Below, one piece after another: positions 6,981-12,934 of a stretch of 19,002 nt of DNA. The notes under the pieces were generated by a model. It made no database searches and was not told the DNA's origin. It saw nothing but the letters and a program-made list of their open reading frames with translations. The position numbers were made by a program, and so were the translations under genes. This DNA comes from an uncultured Collinsella sp. (GTDB taxonomy: Bacteria > Actinomycetota > Coriobacteriia > Coriobacteriales > Coriobacteriaceae), in NCBI GenBank assembly GCA_902470805.1, contig CABRHX010000033.1, forward strand, positions 1 through 19,002, written 5' to 3'. How positions within the stretch are numbered: the stretch's first letter is position 1; each line of letters begins with the position of its first letter.

Positions 6981-8066
6981 ATGGGTCTGATTCAAAAGAA
7001 GGACGAGAAGGACGAGATCGACGGCATCCAGATCATCGAGCGCGGCGAAGGCCCCGACGGTGATGAGGACGAAAAGATCGACCTGGTCGCCGGCACGTCT
7101 GCCGAACATATTGCCGCCGGCACGTCCGCCGAGGAGGAGGACGCTCGCCTGGAGGCAAAGATCGCCGCGGATGCAGCTGACGAGAACCTCATGCCCGAGG
7201 AACAGGACGAGGACGACGACTCCGACGTGGACGACCACGCTTGCAAGCACAAGAAGACGATGATTGCCGCCTTTGTGGTCGCCGTCGTGATTGCTGCCGT
7301 GGTCGGCTTCTTTATCGGCAACGGTGGTTTTGGCGGCAAGGGCGTCGGCTCGGCGACCCTGTCCGAGGACCAGCTCGATTCGACCGTGGCAAGCTATAGC
7401 TACAACGGCAAGAAGAGCGACATCACCGCGCGTGAGGCCATCGAGAGCCAGTACAGCCTCGACACCGTCAAGGACGATGACGGCAACTACACCGCTCCGT
7501 CTGCCGACGTTATCCTGTCCTACGTGCGCAACCAGATTCTGCTGGACGCTGCCGAGGACGAGGGCATTACCGTCTCTTCCAAGGAAATGAAGCAGTACGC
7601 CGAGGATTCCATCGGCACCTCCGACTACAAGACCATGGCCACGCAGTATGGCGTGTCCAAGGATCAGGCCAAGCAGATCGTCCGCCAGTCCGCGACGCTG
7701 CAGAAGCTCTACAAGAAGAAGGTGGGCGATAGCTCCGCAAGCATGCCGACCGCCCCGACCGAGCCTGCTGACGGCAACGAGGAGACCGCGAGCAAGGACT
7801 ACGCCGACTACATCATCAACCTTGCCGGCGATGAGTGGGATAGCTCAAAGGGCACTTGGAAGGATACCGACAGCACCTATGCCAAGGCCTTTGCCGATGA
7901 TGCCTTTACGGCCGATAGCGCCACCTATAAGCAGGCCATGACCGCCTACTACACTGCCTACCAGCAGTACTCCTCGCAGGCTTCGAGCGCCAGCTCCAAG
8001 TGGACCGAGTATGCTAACGGCCTCTACGCCAAGGCCAACATCAGCATCTACGGCCTGTTTGCGTAA
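6981..8066 (+). CDS. Membrane-anchored SurA_N-like protein without PPIase domain
   Basis: A 361-aa single-pass membrane protein. Residues 1-90 are a strongly acidic, probably disordered cytoplasmic region containing a short duplicated AGTSAE motif. A His/Lys patch (HACKHKK) precedes one transmembrane helix at about 93-113 (MIAAFVVAVVIAAVVGFFIG), and a Gly-rich linker follows. The extracytoplasmic part has a start resembling the SurA/PrsA N-terminal chaperone fold: LSEDQLDSTVASYSYNGKKSDITAREAIESQY, then VILSYVRNQILLDAAEDEGITVSSKEMKQYAED and QAKQIVRQSATLQKLYKKKV. No parvulin PPIase domain is visible; instead there is a Ser/Ala/Tyr-rich C-terminal segment. It is probably a secretion-related holdase or cell-envelope protein. 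Inside-to-outside orientation follows from the acidic N-terminus and the positive patch before the helix. AAGGAG lies 9 nt before the ATG. It is transcribed as a single gene. Confidence 0.75.
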   Translation: MGLIQKKDEKDEIDGIQIIERGEGPDGDEDEKIDLVAGTSAEHIAAGTSAEEEDARLEAKIAADAADENLMPEEQDEDDDSDVDDHACKHKKTMIAAFVVAVVIAAVVGFFIGNGGFGGKGVGSATLSEDQLDSTVASYSYNGKKSDITAREAIESQYSLDTVKDDDGNYTAPSADVILSYVRNQILLDAAEDEGITVSSKEMKQYAEDSIGTSDYKTMATQYGVSKDQAKQIVRQSATLQKLYKKKVGDSSASMPTAPTEPADGNEETASKDYADYIINLAGDEWDSSKGTWKDTDSTYAKAFADDAFTADSATYKQAMTAYYTAYQQYSSQASSASSKWTEYANGLYAKANISIYGLFA

Positions 8067-8106
8067 GGTTTGCCTGCACTACTGCGCGTTAACCGATCAC
8101 CTGATT

Positions 8107-8145
8107 AAGCCCGCTAGAACGGACAACGTTCTAGCGGGCTTATTG
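8107..8145 (+). terminator. Rho-independent terminator of the SurA_N-like gene
   Basis: A perfect 14-bp stem (8107-8120 with 8128-8141, AAGCCCGCTAGAAC / GTTCTAGCGGGCTT) with a 7-nt loop and a short TTATT tail. Confidence 0.85.
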
Positions 8146-8223
8146 CTGCCGAAACCACTGGGGTAGGCCTTGCGCCCGCGCAAGCGCTCCATCGCGCTTC
8201 CCTAATTCATCTGGGAAAACGAC

Positions 8224-8237
8224 TGCAAACGATTGCA
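8224..8237. promoter_or_regulatory. LacI/CcpA-type operator candidate
   Basis: TGCAAACGATTGCA is an even palindrome with a central CG. It matches the general LacI/GalR-family operator pattern TGNAANCGNTTNCA at every fixed position. It lies about 310 bp before the proposed PTS promoter, so it would need looping or a further promoter nearby. Confidence 0.45.
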
Positions 8238-8242
8238 AGTAA

Positions 8243-8273
8243 CCGGTGAACGGTCGAAAACTACCGTTCACCG
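8243..8273. repeat. 11-bp inverted repeat CGGTGAACGGT / ACCGTTCACCG
   Basis: Perfect 11-bp arms (8244-8254 and 8263-8273) with an 8-nt spacer. The left arm with its flank (8242-8257) recurs with one change at 8460-8475, giving ACCGGTrAACGGTCGA twice in direct orientation. Confidence 0.65.
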
Positions 8274-8459
8274 ATAATCTCAAAACTGGTTCTAACTGGT
8301 ATTAAGTCAAAAAGACCAATTCACATATCTTCACAATGACCTGCAATTTTTCTACACGCTATTTTTAGCCGCCCTGCGTTGTTTAGACACAGGAAAAGAT
8401 CCGATCTTTTGCCAAAGCATTTCGGAACGGTTTCAAAACCGCAGGTAGAAGTGTTAACG

Positions 8460-8475
8460 ACCGGTAAACGGTCGA
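8460..8475 (+). repeat. Second copy of ACCGGTrAACGGTCGA
   Basis: Fifteen of sixteen positions are identical to 8242-8257, 218 bp upstream. Within it CGACCG (8458-8463) and CGGTCG (8469-8474) also form a 6-bp dyad. It is a candidate binding site for the same unknown regulator. Confidence 0.5.
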
Positions 8476-8541
8476 TTTATCACCGTGAGCGGTGCAAAAA
8501 CGTTTTACCGTATGAATCAACGAAAGCGACCTCTTCTGGGG

Positions 8542-8550
8542 TGATATAGT
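8542..8550 (+). promoter_or_regulatory. Extended -10 promoter of the PTS operon
   Basis: TGATATAGT fits an extended -10 (TGn followed by TATAGT at 8545-8550). No good -35 is visible, as is common for this type. Transcription would start near 8557, giving a leader of about 140 nt and placing the GntR-type operator directly downstream of the start. Confidence 0.5.
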
Positions 8551-8567
8551 GACAACAACACGTCACG

Positions 8568-8580
8568 TGGTTACTACCAG
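8568..8580. promoter_or_regulatory. GntR-type operator, PTS promoter copy
   Basis: TGGTTACTACCAG has TGGT-N4-ACCA symmetry, close to the NagR/DasR-type TGGT...ACCA sites. The identical 13-mer stands before agaS at 12861-12873. A further ACTGGT half-site at 8591-8596 faces ACCAGT at 8576-8581. Its position just after the proposed start site suits repression by the GntR/UTRA protein encoded at 12089-12820. Confidence 0.65.
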
Positions 8581-8643
8581 TTTAGAAACCACTGGTCTTC
8601 AAAGTACGCTTTCTAAGAAGCTTTAAGGGCGAGCGCCCGCTGG

Positions 8644-8686
8644 CTTCCGAAAATCATCGGACTCAGATCGTACACACCTTCGGAAG
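8644..8686 (+). promoter_or_regulatory. Hairpin that can sequester the SD of the IIA gene
   Basis: CTTCCGAA (8644-8651) is perfectly complementary to TTCGGAAG (8679-8686), with a 27-nt loop. The right arm contains the start of the GGAAGGG SD of the IIA gene. The left arm can instead pair locally, CCGA (8647-8650) with TCGG (8657-8660), which would free the SD. Confidence 0.45.
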
Positions 8687-8696
8687 GGAAATTTGA

Positions 8697-9140
8697 ATGG
8701 TTGGCTTTATTCTTACCGGTCATGGACAGTTCGCACCCGGCCTCGCAAGCGCTATCGCTATGGTTGCTGGCGACCAGCCCGCTTTTACCGTCGTTCCTTT
8801 TGAGGGCGACCAGGCTGCTTCCTACGGTGAGGATCTCCGCGCCGCTATTACCGCCATGCGCGAGGAGTGCGATGGCGTGCTCGTCTTTACCGACCTGCTT
8901 GGTGGCACCCCGTTCAACCAGGCGATGATGATTGCCCAGGATGTCGACAACGTCGAGGTTCTGACCGGCACCAACCTTCCCATGGTTATTGAGCTTCTGT
9001 TCCTCCGCGGCAACGCCACGCTCGCCGAGCTTGGCGAGCAGGCCGTGACCGTTGGCCAGACGGGCATCACCGCCCAGACGGTCGCATCCGTTGCCGGCTC
9101 CGACGAAGAGGATATCTTCGGCGACGAGGACGGCATCTAA
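8697..9140 (+). CDS. PTS mannose-family EIIA component
   Basis: A 147-aa cytoplasmic phosphocarrier of the mannose/fructose/sorbose/GalNAc PTS family. It takes phosphate from HPr and passes it to IIB. MVGFILTGHGQFAPGL places the phospho-acceptor His9 at the end of beta-1, and FTDLLGGTPFNQA and TGTNLPMVIELL are family motifs around the active site. The C-terminus is acidic (SDEEDIFGDEDGI). It is a single-domain IIA, not fused to IIB as in E. coli ManX, which is the arrangement of Aga-type systems. GGAAGGG lies before the ATG and may be masked by a hairpin. Its stop codon overlaps the ATG of the YajC-like gene (TAATG), so the two are translationally coupled. It is the first gene of the PTS operon. 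The GalNAc/galactosamine assignment comes from the neighbours, not from IIA itself. Confidence 0.93.
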   Translation: MVGFILTGHGQFAPGLASAIAMVAGDQPAFTVVPFEGDQAASYGEDLRAAITAMREECDGVLVFTDLLGGTPFNQAMMIAQDVDNVEVLTGTNLPMVIELLFLRGNATLAELGEQAVTVGQTGITAQTVASVAGSDEEDIFGDEDGI

Positions 9141-9421
9141 TGGCCGATTTCGGAGCCAACGTCCTGAGCTCCTCGGTCGCCCTTTTAGGCCTGCTTGTCA
9201 TCATGGGCTTGATTTACACCATCTGGTCGCAAATCAACATGAAGAAGAAGCAGAAGTACTTCAAGGAGCTGCACACCGAGCTCAAGCCGGGTCAGGAGGT
9301 TCTTTTCGCCGGCGGTATCTACGGAACCGTAAAAGGCATCGAAGGCGAAAAGGTCCAGATCAAAGTCCGATCCGGAGCCGTCGTAGATGTTTCGCGTTAC
9401 GCGATTCAGGAGATCAAGTAA
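9140..9421 (+). CDS. yajC: YajC-family protein within the PTS operon
   Basis: A 93-aa protein with one N-terminal transmembrane helix (about 9-29, SSSVALLGLLVIMGLIYTIW), a basic stretch (NMKKKQKYF) and the YajC domain: LKPGQEVLFAGGIYGTVKGI followed by VRSGAVVDVSRYAIQEI. Canonical YajC is an accessory subunit of the SecDF-YajC translocase complex. Here it is not next to secD/secF but lies between IIA and IIB, with a 1-bp overlap with IIA. YajC-like genes are known near mannose-family PTS genes in some streptococci, so this is probably a PTS-associated paralogue of unclear role, perhaps helping assembly of the IIC-IID membrane complex. Whether it also serves the Sec system cannot be told from this window. 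Recognition of the family is firm; the role is inference. Confidence 0.85.
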   Translation: MADFGANVLSSSVALLGLLVIMGLIYTIWSQINMKKKQKYFKELHTELKPGQEVLFAGGIYGTVKGIEGEKVQIKVRSGAVVDVSRYAIQEIK

Positions 9422-9457
9422 CTGTCGTCAGCAAATAACGAAAGGAAGCTGATCAAC

Positions 9458-9940
9458 ATGGCAGAACCCAACATTCTTCTTACCCGCATCGATAACCGAC
9501 TGGTTCATGGTCAGGTTGCCACCCAGTGGAACTCCACCCTGGGCTCCAACCTCATCCTCGTCGCCAACGACGACGTGGCGTCCAACACCATGCGCCAGAA
9601 CCTCATGAAGATGGCCGCTCCCGCCGGCGTCGCTACGCGTTTCTTCTCTCTGCAGAAGACCATCGACGTCATTGGCAAGGCGAGCCCGCGCCAGAAGATC
9701 TTCATCGTGGCCGAAACACCGGAAGACGTGCTTACGCTCGTCAAGGGCGGTGTGCCTATAAAGAAGGTAAACATCGGCAACATGCACATGTCGGAAGGAA
9801 AGCGCCAAGTCGCCACCTCCGTCGCAGTTAACGACGAGGATGTCGCTGCGTTTAAAGAGCTGCAGGAATTGGGGGTGGAGTTGGAGATCAGGCGCGTTCC
9901 GAGCACGCCTGTTGAGGACACGAGCAAGCTCTTCTCGTAA
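9458..9940 (+). CDS. PTS mannose/sorbose-family EIIB component (AgaV-like)
   Basis: A 160-aa cytoplasmic phosphotransferase subunit of the PTSIIB_sorb family. It transfers phosphate from IIA to the incoming sugar. TRIDNRLVHGQVATQW holds the phospho-acceptor His17. VANDDVASNTMRQNLMKMAAPAG and KKVNIGNMHMSEGKRQVA are typical; the IGNMH.SEGK stretch is familiar from N-acetylgalactosamine/galactosamine IIB proteins. The length is normal. AAAGGAAG lies upstream of the ATG. It follows the YajC-like gene by 36 bp and is separated from IIC by 90 bp that contain two small hairpins. The GalNAc assignment is supported by AgaS and LacC-type genes downstream, but mannose-family specificity is hard to read from sequence alone. 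Confidence 0.92.
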   Translation: MAEPNILLTRIDNRLVHGQVATQWNSTLGSNLILVANDDVASNTMRQNLMKMAAPAGVATRFFSLQKTIDVIGKASPRQKIFIVAETPEDVLTLVKGGVPIKKVNIGNMHMSEGKRQVATSVAVNDEDVAAFKELQELGVELEIRRVPSTPVEDTSKLFS

Positions 9941-9957
9941 TCCTCGTGATCCACGTT

Positions 9958-10009
9958 GTCAGGAGTGAAACCCTGACGTTCTGTACGTGAAATCCAAAGT
10001 GCGTACATA
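9958..10009 (+). repeat. Hairpins in the IIB-IIC gap
   Basis: GTCAGG/CCTGAC (9958-9963 with 9972-9977) and GTACG/CGTAC (near 9983-10006) form two small stems in the largest gap inside the PTS operon. They may be RNA processing or stability elements; no T tract follows. Confidence 0.35.
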
Positions 10010-10030
10010 CATTTTGAAAGGAGGAGCAAG

Positions 10031-10831
10031 ATGGAATACTCGATCATCCAGATCGCTCTGGTCTTCGTCGTCACGTTCATCGCGGCAATCGACCAGTTTG
10101 ACTTCCTCGAGTCTCTCTATCAGCCCATCGTCACCGGCGCCGTCATCGGTCTTATCCTTGGCGACCTCAACACCGGTCTTCTCGTGGGTGGTACCTATCA
10201 GCTCATGACGATCGGCAACATGCCGATCGGAGGCGCTCAGCCGCCTAACGCCGTCATCGGCGGCATCATGGCAGCCATTCTCGCTATCGCCACGGGCCTC
10301 GAGCCCAACGCGGCAGTCGGCCTCGCCATTCCGTTCGCTCTGCTTGGCCAGCTCGGCGTTACCCTGGTCTTCACGCTTATGTCCCCGCTTATGTCCACGG
10401 CCGATAACATGGCTCACAACGCGGACACCAAGGGCATCGAGCGCCTGAACTACTTCGCCATGGCTCTGCTCGGCCTGATCTTCGCTGTCGTCGTCACCCT
10501 GTTCTTCATCGCTGGCGCTACCATCGGTCAGACCATCGCTTCTGCCATCCCGACTTGGCTGCAGACCGGTCTCTCCGCTGCAGGCGGCATGATGCGCTTC
10601 GTCGGCTTCGCCGTCCTGCTCAAGGTTATGATGAACCGCGATATGTGGGGCTTCTTCCTCATGGGCTTTGGCCTCGCGCTCATCACCGTTGCCAACGATT
10701 CGCTGGCAACCCCTGCTCTGCTCATCCTCGCTCTCATCGGCTTCGGCATCGCTTTCTGGGACTTCCAGCAGCAGACCGAGCTGAAGGGTGCAGCTGTTTC
10801 TGACGGAGGTGACTTCGAAGATGGCATCTAA
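10031..10831 (+). CDS. PTS mannose-family EIIC permease (AgaW-like)
   Basis: A 266-aa integral membrane protein of the EII-Sor family that forms the sugar channel with IID. Several hydrophobic segments are visible from the start (YSIIQIALVFVVTFIAAID) to the end (LLILALIGFGIAFW). Family motifs include VTGAVIGLILGDLNTGLLVGG, TYQLMTIGNMPIGGAQPPN and the later MAHNADTKGIERLN. Length and order (IIC directly before IID) are normal. A very strong SD (AAAGGAGG, 10017-10024) precedes the ATG, suggesting high translation. The last 11 bp overlap the start of the IID gene, whose SD GGAGGT (10805-10810) lies within this gene. Substrate specificity is inferred from context as GalNAc or galactosamine. Confidence 0.93.
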   Translation: MEYSIIQIALVFVVTFIAAIDQFDFLESLYQPIVTGAVIGLILGDLNTGLLVGGTYQLMTIGNMPIGGAQPPNAVIGGIMAAILAIATGLEPNAAVGLAIPFALLGQLGVTLVFTLMSPLMSTADNMAHNADTKGIERLNYFAMALLGLIFAVVVTLFFIAGATIGQTIASAIPTWLQTGLSAAGGMMRFVGFAVLLKVMMNRDMWGFFLMGFGLALITVANDSLATPALLILALIGFGIAFWDFQQQTELKGAAVSDGGDFEDGI

Positions 10832-11903
10832 TGAGTATGTGATCCCGGAGCACTACGAGGATCTCACTCCTGCTCCGCAGCTCGACCAGAAGACCCTCAA
10901 CAAGATGGCTTGGCGCTCCTGCTTCCTGCAGGCATCGTTCAACTACGAGCGCATGCAGGCCGCTGGCTGGCTTTACTCCATCATCCCCGGTCTGGAGAAG
11001 ATCCACACCAACAAGAACGACCTCGCGGCTTCCATGAGCCACAACCTGGAGTTCTTCAACACCCACCCGTTCCTCGTCACCTTTGTTATGGGCATCGTGC
11101 TTTCGCTCGAGCAGAACAAGGTTGACATCCCCACGATCCGCGCCGTCCGCGTCGCCGCAATGGGCCCGCTCGGTGGTATCGGTGACGCCCTGTTCTGGCT
11201 GACGCTCGTGCCTATCACGGCCGGCATCACCTCCAACATGGCCATCAACGGCAACGCCGCTGCACCGATCATCTTCTTGGTGATCTTCAACGTCGTCCAG
11301 TTCGCTCTGCGCTTCTGGCTCATGAACTGGTCCTACAAGCTTGGCACCAGCGCTATTGACGCTCTGACCGCCAACATGCAGGCCTTCACGCGTGCCGCTT
11401 CCATCATGGGCGTCTTCGTCGTCGGTTGCCTGGTCGTCACCATGGGTGGCACCCAGATCAACCTCCAGATCCCCAACGGCACCACCCGTGGCCTCTCCGC
11501 TACTACCGTGATCGTCTCCGAGAAGGAGGCCGAGAACTTCACCGGTATGGAGGGTATCGATACCGAGACCGCTGAGGCCGGTACCATCGCCATGACCGAT
11601 GAGGACGGCAACGCCCTCACCGCTTCCGATGCCGACGGCAACGCTGTCGAGTGCGGCGTCACCGATCTGGGCAACGGCATGGAGTCCGTTACCTACGGCA
11701 CCGTTACCGAGGATCCGGTCAACTTCTCTGTTGCCGACACCCTCAACACCATCGTCCCGAAGCTCGTCCCGCTTATGCTTACGCTGCTGCTTTACTACAT
11801 GTTCGCTAAGCACAGCTGGACCCCGACCAAGGGCATTCTCCTGCTCTTCGTCCTTGGCATCCTGGGCGCTGGCCCGCTTGGTCTCTGGCCGAGCATCTGG
11901 TAA
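10821..11903 (+). CDS. PTS mannose-family EIID permease with enlarged loop (AgaD-like)
   Basis: A 360-aa membrane subunit that partners IIC. The family start (LNKMAWRSCFLQASFNYERMQAAGW), SMSHNLEFFNTHPFLVTFVMGIVLSLEQ, MGPLGGIGDALFW and the closing LVPLMLTLLLYYMFAKHSWTP are all present. Family members are usually about 270-305 aa. The excess lies between the helix ending near 208 and the last hydrophobic region starting near 310. There, about 95 residues, very rich in Glu, Asp, Thr and Gly (with repeated DEDGNA/DADGNA), replace a loop of roughly 35. This is the spot where the known variable extracytoplasmic loop of IID occurs. ATG 10821 is chosen because GGAGGT sits 10 nt upstream; the frame is open to 10788 without an SD. 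It overlaps IIC by 11 bp and ends the operon before a strong terminator. Confidence 0.92.
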   Translation: MASNEYVIPEHYEDLTPAPQLDQKTLNKMAWRSCFLQASFNYERMQAAGWLYSIIPGLEKIHTNKNDLAASMSHNLEFFNTHPFLVTFVMGIVLSLEQNKVDIPTIRAVRVAAMGPLGGIGDALFWLTLVPITAGITSNMAINGNAAAPIIFLVIFNVVQFALRFWLMNWSYKLGTSAIDALTANMQAFTRAASIMGVFVVGCLVVTMGGTQINLQIPNGTTRGLSATTVIVSEKEAENFTGMEGIDTETAEAGTIAMTDEDGNALTASDADGNAVECGVTDLGNGMESVTYGTVTEDPVNFSVADTLNTIVPKLVPLMLTLLLYYMFAKHSWTPTKGILLLFVLGILGAGPLGLWPSIW

Positions 11904-11916
11904 GGCTCTAGCTTGA

Positions 11917-11945
11917 GGGGTGTGTCCCTACGCGGCTCACACCCC
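11917..11945 (+). repeat. Hairpin after the IID gene
   Basis: GGGGTGTG (11917-11924) pairs with CACACCCC (11938-11945) over a 13-nt loop. No T run follows directly; it probably supports 3' end formation ahead of the main terminator. Confidence 0.4.
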
Positions 11946-11969
11946 GACCCCTTAAGCCATGTGTATGTT

Positions 11970-12010
11970 AAAAGCCGCGTGCTCGAAAGAGCGCGCGGCT
12001 TTTGTTTTCT
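11970..12010 (+). terminator. Strong terminator of the PTS operon
   Basis: A 15-bp stem (11970-11984 with 11989-12003, one T-G pair) capped by a GAAA tetraloop and followed by TTTTGTTTTCTT. It separates the PTS operon from the regulator gene. Confidence 0.93.
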
Positions 12011-12012
12011 TG

Positions 12013-12039
12013 TTGATTCGGGTGTGGCAGACAGATAAT
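12013..12039 (+). promoter_or_regulatory. Weak promoter candidate for the GntR gene
   Basis: TTGATT (12013-12018) and GATAAT (12034-12039) are good hexamers, but the spacer is only 15 bp. No TGGT-N4-ACCA site is visible here, so the regulator may not repress itself through that sequence. Confidence 0.3.
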
Positions 12040-12088
12040 GCTAAACACCCTAGGTAGTTAGCCGAATTCGAGCAAAAGGGAGGATAGG

Positions 12089-12820
12089 ATGGCGATCGGA
12101 GCGCGTAAGCAACCGCTGTACGATCAGCTGGTCGATATTCTGACCGAAAAGATTGACCATGAATATCGCGCCGGTGACATGATTCCTTCCGAGCGCGAAC
12201 TTTCGGAGCGCTATGGTCTCTCGCGCACTACGGTACGCCTGGCTCTGCAGGAACTGGAGCGTTTAGGACTGGTGGTTCGGCAGCACGGTCGCGGTACCTT
12301 TGTGACCGACCGTTCGGCAAAAGCAACCAATCTTATGCAGTCCTACAGCTTTACCGAGCAGATGCGCGCGATGGGTCGAGAACCCGAGACCACGATTCTC
12401 GAGTTTTGCGAGATGGAGGCCGATAAGAATCTGGCCGAGCATATGGGATTGCGTATCGGCGATCGCATTTTTAAGCTCAAGCGCCTTCGTTCTGCCGACA
12501 ACATGCCCATGATGGTCGAACGCAGCTATCTACCGGTTCGTCAATTTCTGTCCCTAAAGCGACCGCTACTGGAGCGTAAGCCGCTTTACGATGTGATTGA
12601 GCAAGACTTTCAGCAAAAGATACGCGTGGCCGAAGAGGAGTTCTATGCGAGCATAGCCCGTCCCACCGACGCTCACCTTTTGGGAATTGTCGAGGGCTCG
12701 CCTGTGCTCGATTTGGTCAGGACTACGTATAACGAGTCAAACGAGGTTGTGGAGTATACACTCTCGGTTGCTCGTGCCGATCAGTTTAAATACAAGGTTT
12801 ACCACCAGCGTAGCGACTAG
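12089..12820 (+). CDS. GntR-family transcriptional regulator with UTRA domain
   Basis: A 243-aa repressor of the HutC/NagR subfamily. A winged helix (about 8-75) carries the hallmark PSERELSERYGLSRTTVRLALQELERLGLVVRQHGRGTFV. The UTRA effector domain (about 90-238) has the usual QMRAMGREPETTILEF start, FKLKRLRSADNMPMMVERSYLP in the middle, and VVEYTLSVARADQFKYKV at the end. UTRA domains bind phosphorylated sugars such as GlcNAc-6-P or GlcN-6-P in NagR/DasR; here GalNAc-6-P or GalN-6-P is the natural guess. AGGGAGGA precedes the ATG. It lies between two transcription units that carry the same TGGTTACTACCAG site, which makes it the likely regulator of both. It is probably monocistronic. The repressor role and effector are inferred, not shown. 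Confidence 0.93.
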   Translation: MAIGARKQPLYDQLVDILTEKIDHEYRAGDMIPSERELSERYGLSRTTVRLALQELERLGLVVRQHGRGTFVTDRSAKATNLMQSYSFTEQMRAMGREPETTILEFCEMEADKNLAEHMGLRIGDRIFKLKRLRSADNMPMMVERSYLPVRQFLSLKRPLLERKPLYDVIEQDFQQKIRVAEEEFYASIARPTDAHLLGIVEGSPVLDLVRTTYNESNEVVEYTLSVARADQFKYKVYHQRSD

Positions 12821-12860
12821 TGTTCGCATCGTATCCATATGATGATTCTTTGCATTTAAC

Positions 12861-12873
12861 TGGTTACTACCAG
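12861..12873. promoter_or_regulatory. GntR-type operator, agaS promoter copy
   Basis: TGGTTACTACCAG is identical to the copy at 8568-8580. It covers the -35 region of the agaS promoter, as expected for a repressor that blocks RNA polymerase. A partial repeat (AACCAACTG) follows directly. Confidence 0.65.
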
Positions 12874-12889
12874 ATAACCAACTGAAGTG

Positions 12890-12895
12890 TATAAT
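12890..12895 (+). promoter_or_regulatory. -10 element of the agaS promoter
   Basis: A perfect TATAAT 39 bp before the agaS start codon. The region 17 bp upstream (CTACCA) is a poor -35 and is occupied by the operator. The start site would be near 12902. Confidence 0.6.
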
Positions 12896-12934
12896 TGCAC
12901 GTCAGAGGATTACTTCTAGAGAGAGGTATTAGAA

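Larger units (their letters stand above)
8146..8541 (+). other. Palindrome-rich intergenic region upstream of the PTS operon
   Basis: About 400 bp with no credible gene on either strand and lower GC than its neighbours. It is packed with exact inverted repeats: CTTGCG/CGCAAG (8169-8184), AAGCGC/GCGCTT (8182-8199), TGCAAACGATTGCA (8224-8237), CGGTGAACGGT/ACCGTTCACCG (8244-8273), AAAAGATC-C-GATCTTTT (8394-8410), CGGTTT/AAACCG (8428-8441), CGACCG/CGGTCG (8458-8474), CACCG/CGGTG (8481-8494) and AAAACGTTTT (8497-8506). ACTGGT half-sites occur at 8285-8290 and 8295-8300. These look like multiple regulator sites rather than a mobile element. Confidence 0.6.

Noticed and set aside
8146..8541. CRISPR array or replication-origin iterons
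   Set aside because: The repeats differ from one another, are not evenly spaced and lack constant-length spacers; no cas, rep or par gene is nearby.
10734..11813. Minus-strand frame opposite IID
   Set aside because: Antisense shadow of a clear PTS gene, with His/Asp/Gly-rich meaningless translation.
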